A stretch of 64,000 nucleotides of DNA, taken from NCBI GenBank assembly GCA_030280995.1, contig JASXTE010000011.1, forward strand, positions 19,518,103 through 19,582,102. The letters are read 5' to 3'. Below the pieces are notes generated by a model that saw nothing but the letters and a program-made list of their open reading frames with translations, made no database searches and was not told the DNA's origin. The stretch is from Hemileia vastatrix (lineage: Eukaryota; Basidiomycota; Pucciniomycetes; Pucciniales; Zaghouaniaceae). Position numbers and translations under genes: made by a program. Positions within the stretch are counted from its first letter, which is position 1; each line of letters starts with the position of its first letter. Shown here one piece after another: positions 1 through 10,515 of the stretch.

Positions 1-147
1 AAAAAGGAGCTTTAGCAAAACAGGAACCAACTTACTTTAGCAAGTAAATCTCACTCTATTTTTCTAAAGGGACAGGGGATTTTCTCTCTGGTTTTTCTCC
101 AACTCCCTTGGTCAAGGCCTATAGCTAGTACTATAGGATTGTCTACA
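1..147 (+). repeat. 3' end of a family A gypsy LTR, cut by the window edge
   Basis: This segment matches the last ~150 bases of the two complete family A LTRs that end at 46538 and 55001. It shares the run through CCTATAGCTAGTACTATAGG and the terminal TCTACA. The rest of the LTR lies outside the window, so I cannot say whether it is a solo LTR or the 3' LTR of a full element. Confidence 0.85.
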
Positions 148-1634
148 AAGGGTCAAGTTAGTATAAAAAAAGGTGGTGAAAAACAGAAGATGAAGTATAT
201 CTTTCGGCTGAAGGATAGAGTCCACCCTGCAATAATATGATGTTTTGCTTCCACTTAAAAAAACAATACTTAAACCTGTTGTATGGCTATTTTACATCCT
301 TAATCAATTCAAAATACACATATATTGGCTGTTTGTAATAAATACTTGTATTTGAAGTAGAAGAATTATAGAAATATAAAAACTAGCCATAAAGCCCTAG
401 TAAATTTTATAAAAAATCATTTTATGGAATAATTGTGATAGTTATACATAAGATAAAAAATGAGTTTAGCTGGTAAATTTTAGAAAAAAATTGAAAAATG
501 AAAAAAGTGTCTATGATATTAAAAATATAAATCTCTTTTCTATATTATGAGGTGAAATTATTTATCCTTTAATATATTATTTAATGCTGTTGATGAGATG
601 AAAAATAGCTATGGCTTTCCTTATAGAGTGAAGATGAGACTTGAACAAAAAATTAATTGCTATATTTTACCTTTTATATTTTTTTGTTTGTTCTATCATT
701 AATATAAATATCTGAATTATTATAATTAATAAATAAAAATTTAAGAAAATTAAATAATAAAGATGTTCCAATAGATTTTATTATATTGATTTAGTAAATT
801 AATAAGCCCATTGAGCCCTTTTCATTGCTTAAATTTTTTCACACAAAGAATTATATACAATTTTATATACATAAAAATCTTAGTTGTGATGAGACTTGGA
901 TTGAGCTACGAATGAGATTCTTTTCCTGACCACTGTTCAAGATAAGAAAATGTGTGAGAAATTTTTTTTATTTATTTAAAATTTGATTTTAAATTCCTTA
1001 ATTCATGCCCAGGTTTATCTTTTTAATGAAAAGATTTATACCAAATACTAGGAAACACTGAACATAAATAAATTTTTTGAATTATTCTGATTTTTTTTTT
1101 AATAAAATTTTTTTTAAGTTTCTTCTTAATTATTATAATGTGAGTTTTCTCATATGATAGATTGAAAAAGCTTCTAAATTTCAATGCTTTTATCTACAAT
1201 GCACATGAAAAGACAGAACTTTTTCTTTTTTTATTTAAACTAACTTTGAGAAATATTATTTTTGTATTTATTAAACATTGTTTAGCTCATTTTGATTATC
1301 AGAATCTTTTTTCTTAGATTTTTACTTCAAATTTTATAGAAAACCTCAGGTTATGAATTTAGATAGTTTAAAAATTTGAAAAAAAAATTAATCAATTTGA
1401 GCTTGAAGATGATTTCAACTTACAGCCTTAAATTTTTCTTTTAAAATTAAATGAAAATTTCATAACCTATTCCATTAAAATTAATTTTTATAAAAATTAA
1501 TCTATTTAAATATATATTCTTAATAAGGAGGATAACTTAAAAGATGCATGAATTTTTAATTTTCAATAAAATCTCAAATTATATTTATTTTTTATATTTA
1601 CTAATAAAGAACATATTTTTCTTTTTTTTTGAAT
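148..1634. other. AT-rich stretch without a recognisable gene
   Basis: About 1.5 kb of AT-rich DNA between the LTR tip and the Gypsy-C solo LTR. I see no long ORF, no RNA gene and no clear repeat structure. It may be decayed transposon sequence. Confidence 0.6.
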
Positions 1635-1891
1635 ATTGGTGTCAGCCAGGCTATACTAGGAGCCCAGTAAATTTTATGTCAATTTACCGGAACAAAAAGG
1701 GGGCTTAAAAATATGCTTATTACGTATATAAATTAATATTATATTGCATAATGAAATAGTATAATTATTTTATTAAATATATATAATAAGTATTATATTA
1801 ATTTTATTATTATATAAATTATTTATACATTTAAATCAAGCATGATATATTTTATATTCTATAAATTATGGCCCATTTTTATGTATTTAAT

Positions 1892-1923
1892 AGGGGGTAT
1901 CAATGTTCAGGGATCCGCAATTA
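1892..1923 (+). repeat. Left terminal inverted repeat of the Harbinger element
   Basis: It pairs with 9163-9194 in inverse orientation: AGGGGGTATCAATGTT, then a short mismatched stretch, then GATCCGCAATTA. A perfect 15-bp inverted repeat (1976-2007, arm CTTATCCACTAGCCC, 2-bp loop) lies just inside and could form a hairpin. Confidence 0.9.
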
Positions 1924-2270
1924 GGGATCAGGAATTTTTTTTCCCGGGATCAGACATTATTAATTGCGGAAGATTCTTATCCACTAGCCCCAGGGCTAGT
2001 GGATAAGAAATCCATGATAATGCATTATCCCGCCTCTTATACCCCAATTTCCATTCCTAATTCCTGATCCCAAACTCATCTCATCCATGATGGATTTTTA
2101 AGAAAGTCACATGACTTATAATTGCTGATGCCATCCTTAAGTATTTCCTCACTCTATGCTACTTAATTTTGGTGGCGAACACTTAAGTTTTTTTCTATCT
2201 ACACACCCCAACTGCACATTTGGCGGTGAATTCCCACTTCCCTCATCACTTAACCCTTCCACCGGCAACA

Positions 2271-3530
2271 ATGAAACACCTCTCTACTAGGAAGCTACTT
2301 CACTCAACAATGAATGCTATCACTTTTCTTTTAGTTCTTTACTATAAATCTGACTCTGATTTGGAAGATGCTTTAGCTTATATGTGTTTTCTTTCCAAAA
2401 AGCGTTACATCATCACCAGGGGGCCAAATCTTTATCATGATCCCCGATATGATCTGGCCTCCATTCTCAACATTCCTCATTTAAACTTCACACAACTTTT
2501 TAGAACTTCTCCCGATTCTTTCTTCAAACTTTATCAACTCATCTCCGATCATCCTATCTTCCATAACAATTCTCATAACAAACAGCGTAATCCTGCCATC
2601 CAAATTGCTGTTGCTCTATGTCGCTTTGGCTCAAATGGAAATGGTGCTGCCGTAAGACGTTTGGATAATCTCTTTAACATAGGATATGGTACCGTGATAT
2701 TATACACCAAGCGCTGTATGATTGCTATCCTTTCCCTCAAGTCTCAAACTCTTGCTTGGCCAACTCCAGAACAGCGACTTGAATCCTCTCAAGTAATGCA
2801 AGCTGAAGGTTTCCCTGGCTGTATAGGTTTTGTTGATGGCACAACCATCCCTTTGAGTCAAAAGCCTGCTCATGATGGCAACCATTATTTTGATCGCAAA
2901 AAAAGGTTTCTTCAAAATCTTCTCCAAGTTCTCATCTTTCACAATCTAACTTTTAATCTTCTTTCTAGATACTCTATTGCCGTTCAACTTGTATGCGATG
3001 TCAATAAAAAATTTATTGCTTTTCACAGTGGCTGCCCTGGATCATGTCATGACTCTTCCGTCTTCCAAAGAATGAGGATTTCTCAATCCCCTGAATCATA
3101 CTTTGACGAATCTCAGTACCTCCTTGCAGACTCAGCATATGCAAGTGGAAAGTACATTATACCTGCTTTCCGTGGCGCAACTTCAGAAAATGACCCCAAA
3201 ACTAAATTTAATTATCACCTTGCACAATCAAGAGTACGAATTGAACATGCTATAGGTATTTTAAAGGGACGATTTTCTAGTCTTCGGGAGCTCAGAATCC
3301 AATTTCAAAAAAAATTGGAGATCAAAACTGCAAATCATTGGATCTTGACTTGCGTAATACTCCACAATATTCTAGCTGATTTAAAGGATGAGTGGAATGA
3401 TCTTTATGAAGAAGAGGATCCTGAACCACCACTGGCACTCCCCTCCCTTGATTCACAAATCATTCAATCAACCGGCATACGCCCCATTATAATGCCAATT
3501 ACTCTTCAACATTTCTCTTCAACCTTTTAA
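2271..3530 (+). CDS. HARBI1-type (PIF/Harbinger) DDE transposase
   Basis: Catalyses cut-and-paste transposition of the surrounding element. The first in-frame ATG is 2271 (MKHLSTRKLL). The DDE nuclease fold is recognisable by GFVDGT (first Asp), the GCPGSCHDSSVF block, LLADSAYASGKY (second Asp) and RIEHAIGILKGR (Glu), in HARBI1 order and spacing. An intron is likely at 2906-2968 (63 nt, GT..AG, CTAAC branch-like motif). Removing it joins YFDRKKR directly to YSIAVQLVCD, the normal family sequence. Because its length is a multiple of three and it has no stop, the ORF also reads through it. The predicted spliced protein is about 398 residues, usual for the family. No premature stop is seen, so this gene may still work. 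The partner SANT-like gene lies at 7446-8843 on the other strand. Confidence 0.9.
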   Translation: MKHLSTRKLLHSTMNAITFLLVLYYKSDSDLEDALAYMCFLSKKRYIITRGPNLYHDPRYDLASILNIPHLNFTQLFRTSPDSFFKLYQLISDHPIFHNNSHNKQRNPAIQIAVALCRFGSNGNGAAVRRLDNLFNIGYGTVILYTKRCMIAILSLKSQTLAWPTPEQRLESSQVMQAEGFPGCIGFVDGTTIPLSQKPAHDGNHYFDRKKRFLQNLLQVLIFHNLTFNLLSRYSIAVQLVCDVNKKFIAFHSGCPGSCHDSSVFQRMRISQSPESYFDESQYLLADSAYASGKYIIPAFRGATSENDPKTKFNYHLAQSRVRIEHAIGILKGRFSSLRELRIQFQKKLEIKTANHWILTCVILHNILADLKDEWNDLYEEEDPEPPLALPSLDSQIIQSTGIRPIIMPITLQHFSSTF

Positions 3531-3861
3531 TTTTTAATTTTTATGTTTTCATACTTTCCAAATGTCCTCTTTGTGTACTTTAATCACTTGGTTTTGTATT
3601 TTGGTTTGTTGCATATTCATTTTTTTTTTGAATTTACGGTGAATATCTTTTTTTTGGATGGCTCATTGGTTTTCTTTCACTTCCTCAACATGAAATCGCA
3701 TATTTTGTCAGTGATTTTTTTTTTCATTCATCACTCATATCCTTTTCATCCTCTCCTCAAACATCCCTCAAATATTTTGGTTGCATTTATTTTCTCAACT
3801 CAACTCACCAGGTAGGTCATTTTTTTTCTTTTTTCATGGTTTTTTATTTGCTAATCATGAT

Positions 3862-3899
<38 letters not shown>

Positions 3900-4020
3900 T
3901 TTTGGTTTTTTTTTGGTTTTTTTGTTTTTTTTGTAAGTGCTTCTATTATTTTTGTTCTAGGGTAAACTAATTTTTGTTTTGCTTTTTTCTCTTTTTTATC
4001 TTTTTTTTTTTTTGTTTTTT
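3531..4020. other. T-rich, low-complexity spacer
   Basis: Downstream of the transposase stop the DNA is dominated by T runs and GCTTTTTTT/GGTTTTTTT motifs. A 90-codon hydrophobic ORF (3543-3815) is compositional and I do not call it a gene. Confidence 0.6.
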
Positions 4021-4745
4021 TTTCTCTCCTTCACCTCTCTTTATGATCCTCAAGGCCCCCCTTTTTCCCTCTCTTTACCTGTCTCTGACCCCCTTTTTAC
4101 CCCCTTTTTAGCTGCCTCAAATCCCCCTTTCCCCCCTCTTTAGGTCCCTCATCACCCCCTTTTCCCTCTTTTTAGGTGCTTCAATACTCCCCCCTTCCCC
4201 TCTCTTTATGTCCCTCAAACCCCCCCCTTCACCTCTCTTTTGGCGCCTCAAACCCCCCCCCTTCACCTCTCTTTACCCACATCAAACCCCCCCTTTCCCT
4301 CTCTTTAGGCGCCTCAAACACCCCCCCTTCCCCCCCTTCTACTCACTTTACCCCCCTACCTAATCATTATATCCTCCTCTACCCCCCCCCCCTGTTTATT
4401 AACGAACGGTCGTTATAGATCGTTTGTTAACATGGAGGTGGGGGGGGGGGTGGGTGTTGGGGAAAGGGTTTGGGAGGGGGTAAGGAGATTGGAAGGGGGG
4501 GGGGGTTTGAGGTACCTAAGGAGAGGGGAATGGGGGGGGGGTTTGAGGTGCCTAAGGTAAGGGAAATGGGGGGGGTTTGAGGGAGCTAAAGAGGGGGGAA
4601 TGGGGGGGGGGTTTGAGGCAGCCAATGAGGGGGGAAGGAGGGTGATGAGGGACCTAAAGAGGGGGGAAAGGGGGGTATTTAAGGGGGATTTTGAGGCAGG
4701 CAAGGAGAGCATTTGAGGGGGAAAAGGGGACTTTAATGGGAGATA
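4021..4745. repeat. Long inverted repeat of C-tract and G-tract minisatellite
   Basis: A ~36-bp minisatellite on the left arm (units like CCTCAAACCCCCCCCTTCACC with CTCTCTTTAGG) is mirrored by G-rich units on the right arm (GGGGGGGTTTGAGG, CCTAAGGAGAGGGGAATGG). The centre is near 4425, around TTAACGAACGGTCGTTATAG. Arms are about 300 bp. The G-rich strand has many runs of 7-11 G and could form quadruplexes; the whole could extrude as a hairpin. Confidence 0.8.
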
Positions 4746-5347
4746 AAGATGGGTTACTAACTTTCAAATAAAGATACTAACAAATTTTTGTTTGTAATTT
4801 TGATTATTTTTTATATTTTTTTTGCAGTAATATAGAAAAAAAAATTTTTTTTTGCTGATAAGGACTGTCCCTCTTATTTACAAAACAAAAAAGGTTTATA
4901 ATTTTATTTTTATTTTTTCTATAATTAATTTTTGTGATTTTGATTTTAATTAAATAATTTTTTTAATTTTTTATTTTGATTTTACTGATTTTTTTTTTTT
5001 CATGATCTTGTGAGAAGGTTTTTAATAACCAATCTTCAGGTTCACTTTTAATTTTTTTTTTTTTTTTTTGTGTTTTAATTCTTACTGAAATTTTCTTTTT
5101 TGAATGAATTTAATTATTAATTTTTTTAATAGGATTTTGCTTTGATTGTGTTTTTTAAAATAAAACCTCAGGTTTTTTTTTTATAATTTTTTTTTTTGGA
5201 AAATTTTTTACTGATTTTTTGGTTTTTTTTTTAATTTTATTTTTAAAATAAAAAAACAGCTTTTTTTATTATTAGGTAGGAATTTTTTTTAAAAAAAATT
5301 TGAGTTAAAATTTTATTGACAATTAATTTTTTTTTCAGATCAAAAAA
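4746..5347. other. T-rich spacer upstream of the oxygenase gene
   Basis: Long T runs with no ORF. It is presumably the 5' flank and promoter region of the gene starting at 5348, but I cannot pick out a convincing TATA box from the background. Confidence 0.5.
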
Positions 5348-6597
5348 ATGTCTTCTTCTTCTGATTCACCCCTTACTTCTCTCTTATCTTCATCTTTATC
5401 TTCTTTATCATCTTCATCTTTATCATCTCTATCATCTTATTTGAAATCAACTCTATCATCTTCTTTGAAATCAACTTCCATACAATCATCTTCTAAATCA
5501 TCAAAAAAAATTAAAGATAATCAGTCTCATCAGAAGAAAAGATATTTAAAAAAAAAGTCTCTCTGCGAAAGTTATTTTCGTCATATCCCAAACATTTTTT
5601 TTTATAAAACTAAAGTAGATAAAAAAAATCAATATCCGAAAAAATTACCAGAAGATATCAAATATCTAACAGAATTTGGAGATGATCGAGTTGTTGCAGT
5701 TATCAGCAATGCTTTTAAGCCTCAATTCATTTTGGAAGTTCATTCATTCGATGGTGTAAAAGATGAAGCTTTTAATCAACTATCCGATCTTATCATAACT
5801 CTTTATCAAATGGCTTTGGTTCGATTACCTATAAGGAATAAGAATTTGTTGGGTGGTATCATGATTGGTTTTGGTTGGAGACCTGGTTTTGTCAAAGGAT
5901 ATTCTCTTGGTATGTCTAATAATTTTTGTTCCATTCTTAATATCATTTCACTTATTTCAATTATATAGGTATATATTCATTGCTCAATAATATCACTAAA
6001 GCACAAAAAGATGAAGATTTTCGCTTATGGGACACTCTACCCTACTTTAATTCTTTTCTTGCTCTTTGACTCAAAAAGCTCTGTAATAAGGCATTTGAAA
6101 AAAATCATGACCTTGCAACCAAAGTTGGAATACCGAATTGGTGTGACTCTGAATGGGAAGATATCAGCCACGAATATCTTTTATTTTCTAATGTTATTAT
6201 CACTCATTCTGGATTCCACAATAGGATTCATATCGATAGGAATGATGCCAATTTTCTTACTTTTGGAATATTCTCATATATCAATCCGATAACTGGCCAC
6301 CCAATACCATCTCCAGCTAAAATCAAAGGACATTGTTTATATTTTCCAGACCACCGGTGCATCATTGATTTTGGTTTGGGAAATGGTATCATCAAAACTA
6401 TTTGGAATTCTTCTAAGGATAATCATCAAACGACCAAAGCTCCACCTGGTTTGAAATCCTGTCAAGATTTCACTCATTTCGGTTGCTCATTTCAAATCAG
6501 TAATAAGTTGATACAAAGAATCAATAAGGTAAAGAAAGAAGGTAAAGTTCTTCAATTTAAAAAAACTTTATCTAGATCCAAAAAGTATGGGGATTAG
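5348..6597 (+). pseudogene. TET/JBP-like 2OG-Fe(II) dioxygenase, one in-frame TGA
   Basis: Predicted nucleic-acid-modifying dioxygenase of the fungal TET/JBP family, which oxidises modified pyrimidines such as 5-methylcytosine (family knowledge; activity not shown). Exon 1 is 5348-5909 and exon 2 is 5969-6597, separated by a 59-nt GTATGT..ATATAG intron that keeps the frame; total 396 codons. The first ~65 residues are Ser/Lys-rich. The core holds an HxD metal-binding motif (H275, D277 in RIHIDRND), then GHCLYFPDHRCIIDFG, then a candidate distal His (H340 in DNHQTTKAP) and FGCSFQI. A single TGA at 6067 (codon 221), in TTTGACTC, interrupts the frame and fits CGA-to-TGA decay. Oxygenases of this kind are known mainly from KDZ transposons in fungi; here the gene lies inside a Harbinger element between transposase and SANT gene. 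Confidence 0.72.
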
Positions 6598-6889
6598 AGT
6601 TGTCATCAAAAATTTTATATTTTTTCATAAATTTTTAATAAATATTTTTTATATATCAATTTTCTCAAATAATGTGATGAGCCATCGACCTTGTGTTGTA
6701 TAACAGGTAATCATGATAACATTTATTTGTTTCATGGGGTTCCTCTTTCCTATACCTGTAGAAAGTCCCAAACTTATGTTTCTCGACTTGGTCTGCATTT
6801 TGGCTTGAGGGATTGTCATTACTTTAAACTAGGGAAATTGATATATATTAGATATTTATTTAATAATTTATGTAATTATATTAAATTTA
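6598..6889. other. Spacer after the oxygenase gene
   Basis: AT-rich sequence with only a short (67-codon) ORF of no recognisable family. Nothing else seen. Confidence 0.4.
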
Positions 6890-7330
6890 GATGACTTCCA
6901 CCCCTTACTTCAATAAAATTCAGGGGGGGGTATTGCCAAATTTTCAAATCTGACATGTGAAATTGATGACTTAGAAAAATTTTGGTGATATCCACCCCTT
7001 GCTTCAATAAAATGCAGGGGAGAGTATTGCCAATTTTTTTAAACAGATATAGAATATTTTTGACTTGTAAATATTTTTGTGATACCCGTCCCTTACTTCT
7101 ATAAAATCCATGGGGGGTTGTGCCAAAATTTTTTATAAGACTTGTGAAATTCTTGACATGTAAGAATTTTTAGGATACCGGTAAAATGCAGGGGGTAGTA
7201 AAGCCAAATTTTCATATAAAACTTTCAAGATTCATGACATGAAAGAATTTTTGTGATACCCACCCCTTACTTCAAAAAAATCCAGGGGTGGGGGATTGTC
7301 AAATTTTCAAAGGAGACTTGAAAATTTTAT
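6890..7330 (+). repeat. Tandem repeat, ~90-bp unit, about five copies
   Basis: Units start near 6897, 6987, 7083, 7180 and 7257. Each has CCACCCCTTACTTCAATAAA then a G run (AGGGGGGG), TATTGCCAAATTTTC, and a tail like CTTGTGAAATTCATGAC. It lies between the 3' ends of the converging oxygenase and SANT genes. The AATAAA inside each unit could act as a polyadenylation signal for the plus-strand gene (inference). Confidence 0.8.
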
Positions 7331-7445
7331 TTAAAAAAAGAATATTTATCATTAAAATACGATATTTCAAGAAATACAGAAAATAATTGTAAAATTTATG
7401 TACAAATAAATATGAACACATGAAGTGTGAAAGAAATAAAAGAAA

Positions 7446-8843
7446 CTAGTCAACAAAAATTTTTATTAAATGTTCTATTTCTTCAACAGATTTGTTTGCT
7501 TTAATGCATTCGATCAAGAAATCTTTCTTTTTAGAACTTTCTTGGAGATCATGCTTATACTTCATCTGTTCCATTAAGTTTTGATGCTCGAGTGTTTTTT
7601 CCTTATTTTTGGATTTTTCAATACTAAGAGTTAACTCAAACTTCTTCTCCTCCAAATCTTGGGCCCTACCATCCTTCTGTAAAGAGAGCTCAAACTTCTT
7701 CTCCTCCAAATCTTGGATCCGATCATCCTTCCGTAAGGAGAGCTCATACTTCCTCTCTTCCAAATCTTGTACTCTGTCATCCCTCCTTAAAGAGAGCTCG
7801 TATTTCTTCTTTTCAAAGCTCAGTGTCTCTTTAACAATTTCTACTTGTTCTAGAGTGAGAATAAAAATTAACATAAAGTAGAAGAAAAGCAGAGTAAAGT
7901 AATAAGAGGTATGATATCACTTACCAGCATCACATTTCTCTAAAAACTGTTCCATCAAAGAAAAAGGTGTTTGTGATGAAGTATCACTTTTTTGTCTTCT
8001 TTGGGAGAGGAAATTTAGACTAGTTGAAGCCCTTCTCTTTTTGTTCAACATAGCATTTTCCTCCTCATCATTGTCACTAGCTTCAGACTCAGTTGATTGA
8101 GGATCCTGGGTTTGTTCATCAGCCTTTTAAGAAATAAGAAAAATATAAGTAAATAAAAAAATAGAATTGATAAGATAAAAGAAACAGACCTGAGTTAGAT
8201 TGGGTTGGGTTAAATGGCCAATAGGATCAATAGCAAAGCTATCTAGATTCGTAGAATTTAGAAGAGGGGAGGCTTGAGTGGAGGAAGAGGATGGGAAAAG
8301 ATTTGCTTCGACATCATGTTTGGAGATAGGATCTTCTCCATCCAACATGTTTACAGGATTAACATCGGCTCGCTCTCCAAAAATTGCATCCATCTCTTTA
8401 AAGTAAGGACATAAAGAATCAAGTTTATTGTCTATGGATTTTATACCCTTAGTTATATCAATGTCAGTAACCCCAAAACCAGTGGAAGATGAAAGAGCCT
8501 TTGCCTTCTTGTATTTTGCTCGATAATGCTTGAAGCGTTCAGACATCTGTTTAGGCAAAAGATCAATCCTTCCCTTGGTCTTATTGCGTAATTCATTTGC
8601 CATTAGAAGATAGCCATTAACTTTTGATGTGGGGGGCCGTCCTACTTTAGTGCCATACTCAGTACCAAAACAAGAATCATAGTTAGATTTGGTTTTCAGC
8701 CAGTTGATAAGAATGAGATGATCATCTTTTTTTAATTGAACAGTCTTTGATTTCTTGGCTGAGCGGGGAAAAGAGGAAGTAGTGGGAATTGAAGAACAAC
8801 TGGGTGATAGCTGCCTTTGAGAAGATCTAGGATGACGAGGCAT
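7446..8843 (-). CDS. SANT/Myb-like DNA-binding protein with coiled coil (Harbinger partner)
   Basis: Likely the second Harbinger protein, which in known systems binds DNA and helps the transposase reach the nucleus and the element ends. Three exons are inferred: 8843-8190, 8123-7925 and 7849-7446, with introns of 66 nt (GTCTGT..AAAAG) and 75 nt (GTAAGT..TCTAG). The joined frame is open for 418 residues. The N-terminal ~35 residues are Ser/Arg-rich. Residues ~36-115 form a SANT-like trihelix-type region (KKDDHLILINWLKTKSNYD, then SERFKHYRAKYKKAKA) as in NAM-associated/Myb-like proteins of fungal elements. The C-terminus is a charged coiled coil with a tandem 17-19-residue repeat (KYELSLRKDDRIQDLEEKK). 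The start is the ATG in a Ser-rich context at 8843; the preceding codons of the longer ORF look like 5' UTR. No internal stop was found. Confidence 0.78.
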
Positions 8844-9162
8844 GTTATTATAAATGAAGATGAAAAGGAGCAGAAACAAGCAGATGAGATAGCGAGATGA
8901 AAAGGAGAAGAATCAAAAAGATGAAATGGGGAGAAATTCTGAGCGGATAGAATGAACAGGATGGGATGAGAATGGAAGTGTGCAGCAAGGTAGAAGGCTG
9001 GGATATCCAGAAAGTTTTCCAAGATGTGGTTATGGAAAATTGAGTAAATAAATGTCGGATAAGAGGTGAACATTGACACGTAAAGTGTCTAATAACCCAA
9101 TTATTAGCAAAAATAATTGCGGAAGATAATTGGGGTGTGCAGATTATTTTCCGCAATTAATT
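8844..9162. other. Right subterminal region of the Harbinger element
   Basis: About 320 bp between the SANT gene start and the right inverted repeat, presumably holding the SANT gene promoter. ORFs here are short and unsupported. Confidence 0.5.
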
Positions 9163-9194
9163 TAATTGCGGATCGGTCAACATTGATACCCCCT
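9163..9194 (-). repeat. Right terminal inverted repeat of the Harbinger element
   Basis: Inverse partner of 1892-1923, reading TAATTGCGGATC ... AACATTGATACCCCCT and followed by the AAT duplication. A further TCCGCAATTA/TAATTGCGGA motif just inside this end may be a transposase or SANT-protein binding motif (inference). Confidence 0.9.
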
Positions 9195-9843
9195 AATAAA
9201 TATAAATTAATACTTAATTAATTATAAACATATATTATAAATTATAAGTATAAAATTAACTTATAATGTAATTAAACTAATTAATTAAAATTATATATTA
9301 AATAAAGACATACATATCTTATTAAACAATAAAATTGGGCGATTTTTATGACCCTTAATTGTTTCAGTAAAATTATCAAATAAACTAAAACACGTATTTA
9401 ATAAGATGGTATTAAAATTCTCACTTTAAATGGGAAATATCATTAAATTAATTATTTGTTTCATTTGAATTATTTATTGAATTAATTACTTAGTTAAAAC
9501 AATTAATTAAATTTGCATTATACTGGATTAAATTAATTACATGGATTTTTGTGTGAAAATCATTCTATTTGTTTAAATTAAAGCCTTTACATCTCACTTT
9601 AATATCTGTTTTGGGTTATTTTACTCACTGTTCTTATGTTTCAGGCTTTCTCAGTTACAAATTATTTTAATTAATTGTTTTAGGAACTTATGGTGCCAAA
9701 ATTGATTATTTACTCATGGGTGTAGTTTATTGTTTCATGTTTTTCTCTCAATATCTATGTTTTAGTTATCTTCTTTTCTATTCTTGTTTTACCTTATTAC
9801 TCTTTTTAATTACTCATTTTGGCACTTCAGAGGATCCCTTGCC

Positions 9844-9851
9844 TATAAAAA
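9844..9851 (+). promoter_or_regulatory. TATA box of the Gypsy-C LTR
   Basis: TATAAAAA followed by GGCTTTGGG in the right part of the LTR, the usual place for the retrotransposon promoter. The 3' LTR at 32814-34091 has a decayed version (TTTAAAAAAGGC), so the box seen here is probably ancestral. Confidence 0.65.
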
Positions 9852-10242
9852 GGCTTTGGGTAATCCCCTGTAGCTACATCACTTATTATACACTCACCAT
9901 TCTAACATATTGTTTTAATATATTACATTTATTATTATTATTATTAGTACTATAATTCTAATCAAAATTCTATATAAATATCTAAGGTTACAATAATTCT
10001 ATTATTAATAATAGTGTTTGCCACTCAGAAACATTAATTTTTATCTTAAATAAATATATTATCATTTAATAAGACTAACCATTTTGTCAAACCCAAGAAG
10101 TTCTTGTTGTCTTATTTTTCTAAAATAATTATAATAAATTATCTGTTTTATTTTCTCAAAACCTTTTTTCCAAATTTTCTTCTCCTCCTCTCTATTCTTC
10201 TCCATCTTCTTCTCCTCTTCTAGAAGACCGGCTTACAATTGG

Positions 10243-10515
10243 TGTTAAAATCATATTACTAACAAAGAATAAATAAATTATTAATCTGTATTTTTTCACT
10301 TGAATATAATGTTTGCATTTTGTATTTTAAATTAACATGGTCAATACTCTTGTTTTTTAAAAAAGAAGGTATTTCTGCACTAATATACACAATTTAAATG
10401 ACAAAAAAGAAAAAATTGAAACATTTTATGTTTCTATTTAAAATATTTTATTAACTTTTAATTAATAAAAATTCAATTATTCTAATGTTAGCCTTTTTAT
10501 GAGTTTCACTATAAA
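10243..10515. other. AT-rich spacer
   Basis: Sequence between the solo LTR and the small TIR element; no gene or repeat recognised. Confidence 0.5.

Larger units (their letters stand above)
1892..9194. mobile_element. PIF/Harbinger DNA transposon with a dioxygenase cargo gene
   Basis: This 7.3-kb element has ~32-bp terminal inverted repeats beginning AGGGGGTATCAATGTT and a 3-bp target duplication (AAT; equivalently TAA, which would fit the TWA preference of PIF/Harbinger). The empty site can be read in the related Gypsy-C LTR near 33840, where ATGTATTTAA runs directly into AAATATAAATT. The element contains a HARBI1-type DDE transposase (plus strand), a TET/JBP-like oxygenase (plus strand) and a SANT-like/coiled-coil protein (minus strand). 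Transposase plus a SANT-like partner is the normal Harbinger gene pair. The oxygenase is extra. Confidence 0.9.
1640..10237 (+). repeat. Solo LTR of Gypsy-C, split by a Harbinger element
   Basis: The outer parts (1640-1891 and 9195-10237) together match the inverted LTR at 32814-34091. Both start TGTCA(A/G)CCAGGCTATA, share the TATAAAAAGGC/CTGTAGCTACATCACTTATTA region and end in a pyrimidine-rich run to ...ACA. The LTR is flanked by an exact 5-bp target duplication, ATTGG (1635-1639 and 10238-10242). With no internal region, this means it was left behind by LTR-LTR recombination. Without the 7.3-kb insertion the LTR is about 1.29 kb, against 1278 bp for the other copy. Confidence 0.9.

Noticed and set aside
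4413..4712. Pro/Ser-rich minus-strand ORF in the G-tract block
   Set aside because: Follows from the minisatellite unit; no conserved domain and no start context.
6067..6069. TGA in the oxygenase gene as a selenocysteine codon
   Set aside because: Fungi largely lack selenoprotein machinery, and the site fits CGA-to-TGA decay seen elsewhere in the window.
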